A DNA stretch of 64,000 nucleotides, taken from positions 1 to 64,000 of the forward strand of contig CALSNK010000009.1 in NCBI GenBank assembly GCA_943787675.1, given 5' to 3'. Made by a program: the position numbers and the translations under genes. Shown piece by piece: positions 62,358 through 64,000 of this stretch. The stretch is from an uncultured Pseudomonadales bacterium. Its GTDB lineage: Bacteria > Pseudomonadota > Gammaproteobacteria > Pseudomonadales > Porticoccaceae. Under the pieces are notes generated by a model that saw only the letters and a program-made list of their open reading frames with translations, searched no databases and was not told where the DNA came from. Every line of letters starts with the position of its first letter. Within the stretch, counting starts at the first letter, position 1.

Positions 62358-63056
62358 TCAGTTAAGCTCACCACAGGCCTGATTAGCGGGAACGGCAATA
62401 TCCATGAGTGCTGGATTGGGTAAATCCAGACTCTCCATCAGGTCGACATACTCGGCTTGATTGGTTATCTGCAGTCGGGGGTTGTTGCGTTTTTCTTCAC
62501 CAATGCTACTTACCGTCCAGCCTTTGTAATCATGGCCCGGATAGACTTTGCAGTTATCGGGCAGGGGTAAAAGCCGATTGAAGAGGCTGTCGTGTTGCTG
62601 TCGGGCGTCGCCATTTTGGAAGTCGGTGCGTCCGGTGCCCCGAATTAATAGGGTGTCGCCGCTAAACAGCATGCCGCCTGTGTCGCTGGGTAAATAGAAG
62701 CTGTAGGAATCGTCGGTATGTCCGGGGGTGTAAATTACCTCTAACGTAATATTCCCCGCGGTTATCTGATCTCCATCCTTAAAGTTTCCCGACAGGCAGC
62801 TCGCGACGGCCTGTTCACCCATCATTGTCGTGCAACCCGTTTTGTCGCGCAGTGCCCCAAGGCCGGTAATATGGTCGGCATGGGTATGGGTATCGAGGGC
62901 GATATGCAATTTAAGCCCCAACTGCTCAATCAACAGCAAGGTTTGCTCGGTACTGCTTAGCACGGCATCAATCAGTATGGCTTGCTGGGTTTTTTCATCC
63001 CCCAGTAGATAGCTGTAGGTCGATGATTCAGGGTCGAAGAGCTGTCTAAAAATCAT
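62358..63056 (-). CDS. Persulfide dioxygenase (ETHE1-like MBL-fold protein)
   Basis: Mononuclear-iron MBL-fold enzyme oxidising glutathione persulfide to sulfite. The ATG at 63056 (MIFRQLFDPESSTYSYLLG) is the family start; the frame upstream overlaps the neighbouring gene and is not used. 232 aa. Seen: THTHADH with His57, His59, Asp61 and His62, TPGHTDDSYSF, LFSGDTLLIRGTGRTDFQ and VYPGHDYKG, with the ETHE1-type GTGRTDF. Its start is 2 bp from the end of the TauE/SafE gene, so they are co-translated. Role in sulfide detoxification. Confidence 0.92.
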   Translation of the reverse strand: MIFRQLFDPESSTYSYLLGDEKTQQAILIDAVLSSTEQTLLLIEQLGLKLHIALDTHTHADHITGLGALRDKTGCTTMMGEQAVASCLSGNFKDGDQITAGNITLEVIYTPGHTDDSYSFYLPSDTGGMLFSGDTLLIRGTGRTDFQNGDARQQHDSLFNRLLPLPDNCKVYPGHDYKGWTVSSIGEEKRNNPRLQITNQAEYVDLMESLDLPNPALMDIAVPANQACGELN

Positions 63057-63058
63057 GG

Positions 63059-63892
63059 TTAAATCACTCCGTTGATTAGTTTGTTGACCAGGGTTATGGC
63101 CGCAATGGCAATTAGGGCCAGGGCAAAGACTTTCTGTAACTGGGGGCCTGCAATTTTGTCTGCAATTAGGCGTCCACCTAACATGCCCAGTAAACCGCCT
63201 ACGCATACTTTGGCTAGGAGTAACCAGTCCACAGTGCCGCTGCTAGAAGAGACAAAACTGGCAAATCCGGTGCCGCCAATCACACAAATAATGAGCATTG
63301 ATGTGGCTACTGCCTGACGCATGGATACCTGAGTAATAAAGAGCAGCGCAGGCACAATTAAAAAGCCTCCGCCAACACCAAAAAGTCCACTTAACAATCC
63401 CACGACGAGGCCGCAGCCAGTTAGTGCCGCAATGCACTTGGGGCTGGTATCGAATTGATCTTCGGGGCTAAATCGGCAGATGGGTTGAATCAAATCCTTT
63501 TCATCAATATGGCCAGAGCGCAAAACATTAGACCGTTCTGGGGCGGTGGTTGTTTGTCGCCACATGATGCCCGCAATAATAAAGGCCAGCGCACAGAAGC
63601 CGACCAGAAGCACTAGGGGCGGTAGTTGGGCGCCGAGGTTTTTACCAATAGGCGCCACCAATGCACCGCCTAAGCCCAGTGCGATGGCCGGCACCCATAA
63701 AATATACTGGGCGCGCCAGTTGCTGAGCGTGCCGATAAAGGCACTAACGGCAACGGCACCTAGAGCGATACCTATGGCGTCATTAATGGGCAGACCGAGA
63801 AGCAGCATCAGCAGTGGCACAGCAAAGATTGAACCGCCAGCGCCAGTGAGTCCCAGCACTAGACCGATCACCAGACCGATCAACACTGACAT
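63059..63892 (-). CDS. TauE/SafE-family sulfite exporter-like permease
   Basis: Inner-membrane permease of about 278 aa, proposed to export sulfite or related sulfur anions. The ATG at 63892 (MSVLIGLVIGLVLGLTGAGG) is right; further upstream the frame runs in a wrong frame through the next gene. Seen: GLTGAGGSIFAVPLLMLLLG, a central cytoplasmic loop, and LLSGLFGVGGGFLIVPALLF, the two repeats of the TauE/SafE domain, with eight or nine hydrophobic segments. Next to persulfide dioxygenase, it would discard the sulfite produced. Overlap-free but only 2 bp from each neighbour. Confidence 0.92.
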   Translation of the reverse strand: MSVLIGLVIGLVLGLTGAGGSIFAVPLLMLLLGLPINDAIGIALGAVAVSAFIGTLSNWRAQYILWVPAIALGLGGALVAPIGKNLGAQLPPLVLLVGFCALAFIIAGIMWRQTTTAPERSNVLRSGHIDEKDLIQPICRFSPEDQFDTSPKCIAALTGCGLVVGLLSGLFGVGGGFLIVPALLFITQVSMRQAVATSMLIICVIGGTGFASFVSSSSGTVDWLLLAKVCVGGLLGMLGGRLIADKIAGPQLQKVFALALIAIAAITLVNKLINGVI

Positions 63893-63893
63893 A

Positions 63894-64000
63894 TTATTTA
63901 TTCCAGGGCATACGGGCCAGAGCCATGCCCATACCGCAGCTGTCGGTGACACCGGCGAATACCAGGCCAGCCCCGACAAAGGCTGACAGGCCATAAAATC
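63894..64000 (-). CDS. DUF2892 family membrane protein (C-terminal part only)
   Basis: Only the end of a protein is inside the window; its start is past base 64000. The last 34 residues read YGLSAFVGAGLVFAGVTDSC then GMGMALARMPWNK, a hydrophobic helix and the Cys-Gly-Met...MPWN ending that mark DUF2892 (YgaP transmembrane-type) proteins, usually joined to rhodanese or sulfur genes. It ends 1 bp before the TauE/SafE start, so the three genes form one sulfur operon. Confidence 0.82.
   Translation of the reverse strand, partial: FYGLSAFVGAGLVFAGVTDSCGMGMALARMPWNK

Noticed and set aside
1-64000. CRISPR arrays, tRNA or rRNA genes, transposases, integrases
   Set aside because: I looked for regularly spaced repeats, cloverleaf-like segments, and DDE or tyrosine-recombinase motifs and found none; the repeats present are pairs or short tandem runs only.

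Overview
The window reads as the chromosome of a free-living, aerobic gammaproteobacterium, probably marine. The signs are two large TonB-dependent receptors (TBDRs), several Na+-coupled transporters (DASS, NSS, BASS), many acyl-CoA enzymes, sulfatases, multi-haem cytochromes and an intermediate base composition. A Cellvibrionales-like relative (Halieaceae, Spongiibacteraceae or SAR92 type) is my best guess from gene content; no rRNA or marker gene confirms it. I saw no tRNA, rRNA, CRISPR array, integrase or transposase.

Layout. 1-11.6 kb: a plus-strand catabolic block with the end of a DASS anion symporter, a TBDR, a haloacetate-dehalogenase-like hydrolase, an NSS transporter, LeuC/LeuD-type dehydratase subunits, an acyl-CoA dehydrogenase and an exported amidohydrolase. 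11.8-20.6 kb: an accessory island with a ParD/ParE toxin-antitoxin pair, the broken end of a DJ-1/PfpI gene, and a type I restriction-modification locus in the order hsdR-hsdS-AlbA_2 (Schlafen-like)-hsdM. Its codon use differs from the surroundings, and parDE plus the broken gene sit between 19-bp direct repeats. 21-28.4 kb: a CNNM/CorC-type protein, an aldo/keto reductase with an Fe(II)/2-oxoglutarate dioxygenase, a frameshifted PQQ-type sugar dehydrogenase, an alpha/beta hydrolase and a DUF1254 protein. 28.5-31 kb: a 3-oxoacid CoA-transferase (scoAB) divergent from a LysR regulator. 31-35.6 kb: a purine-type phosphoribosyltransferase, a TBDR and an NCS2 purine permease. 35.6-42.2 kb: a BASS symporter, a PhyH dioxygenase, a FAD amine oxidase with a BCCT transporter, and an MFS transporter. 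42.3-48.6 kb: two metallo-beta-lactamase (MBL) hydrolases (one alkylsulfatase-like), an arylsulfatase and small membrane proteins. 49-52.8 kb: a long acyl-CoA dehydrogenase and an unusual biotinyl-carboxyltransferase fusion. 52.8-58.7 kb: a YebC-family protein, a methyltransferase, a cysteine-free glutaredoxin-like protein, a beta-helix/cytochrome c fusion beside a MauG-type di-haem peroxidase, and a type 2 ArgC. 58.8-64 kb: a CaiB CoA-transferase, an acyl-CoA thioesterase, an old-yellow-enzyme oxidoreductase, and a sulfur operon (DUF2892, TauE/SafE, persulfide dioxygenase).

The genes mostly serve scavenging of organic acids, amines, purines and sulfate esters, with acyl-CoA processing. The most unusual items are a one-base G-tract frameshift that removes the HsdR C-terminus and its ATGA coupling to hsdS, the hsdS/AlbA_2/hsdM arrangement, the beta-helix-cytochrome/MauG pair, the biotinyl-carboxyltransferase fusion without a biotin carboxylase, and the cysteine-free glutaredoxin fold. 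Family calls come from motif recognition by eye; no database search was run.
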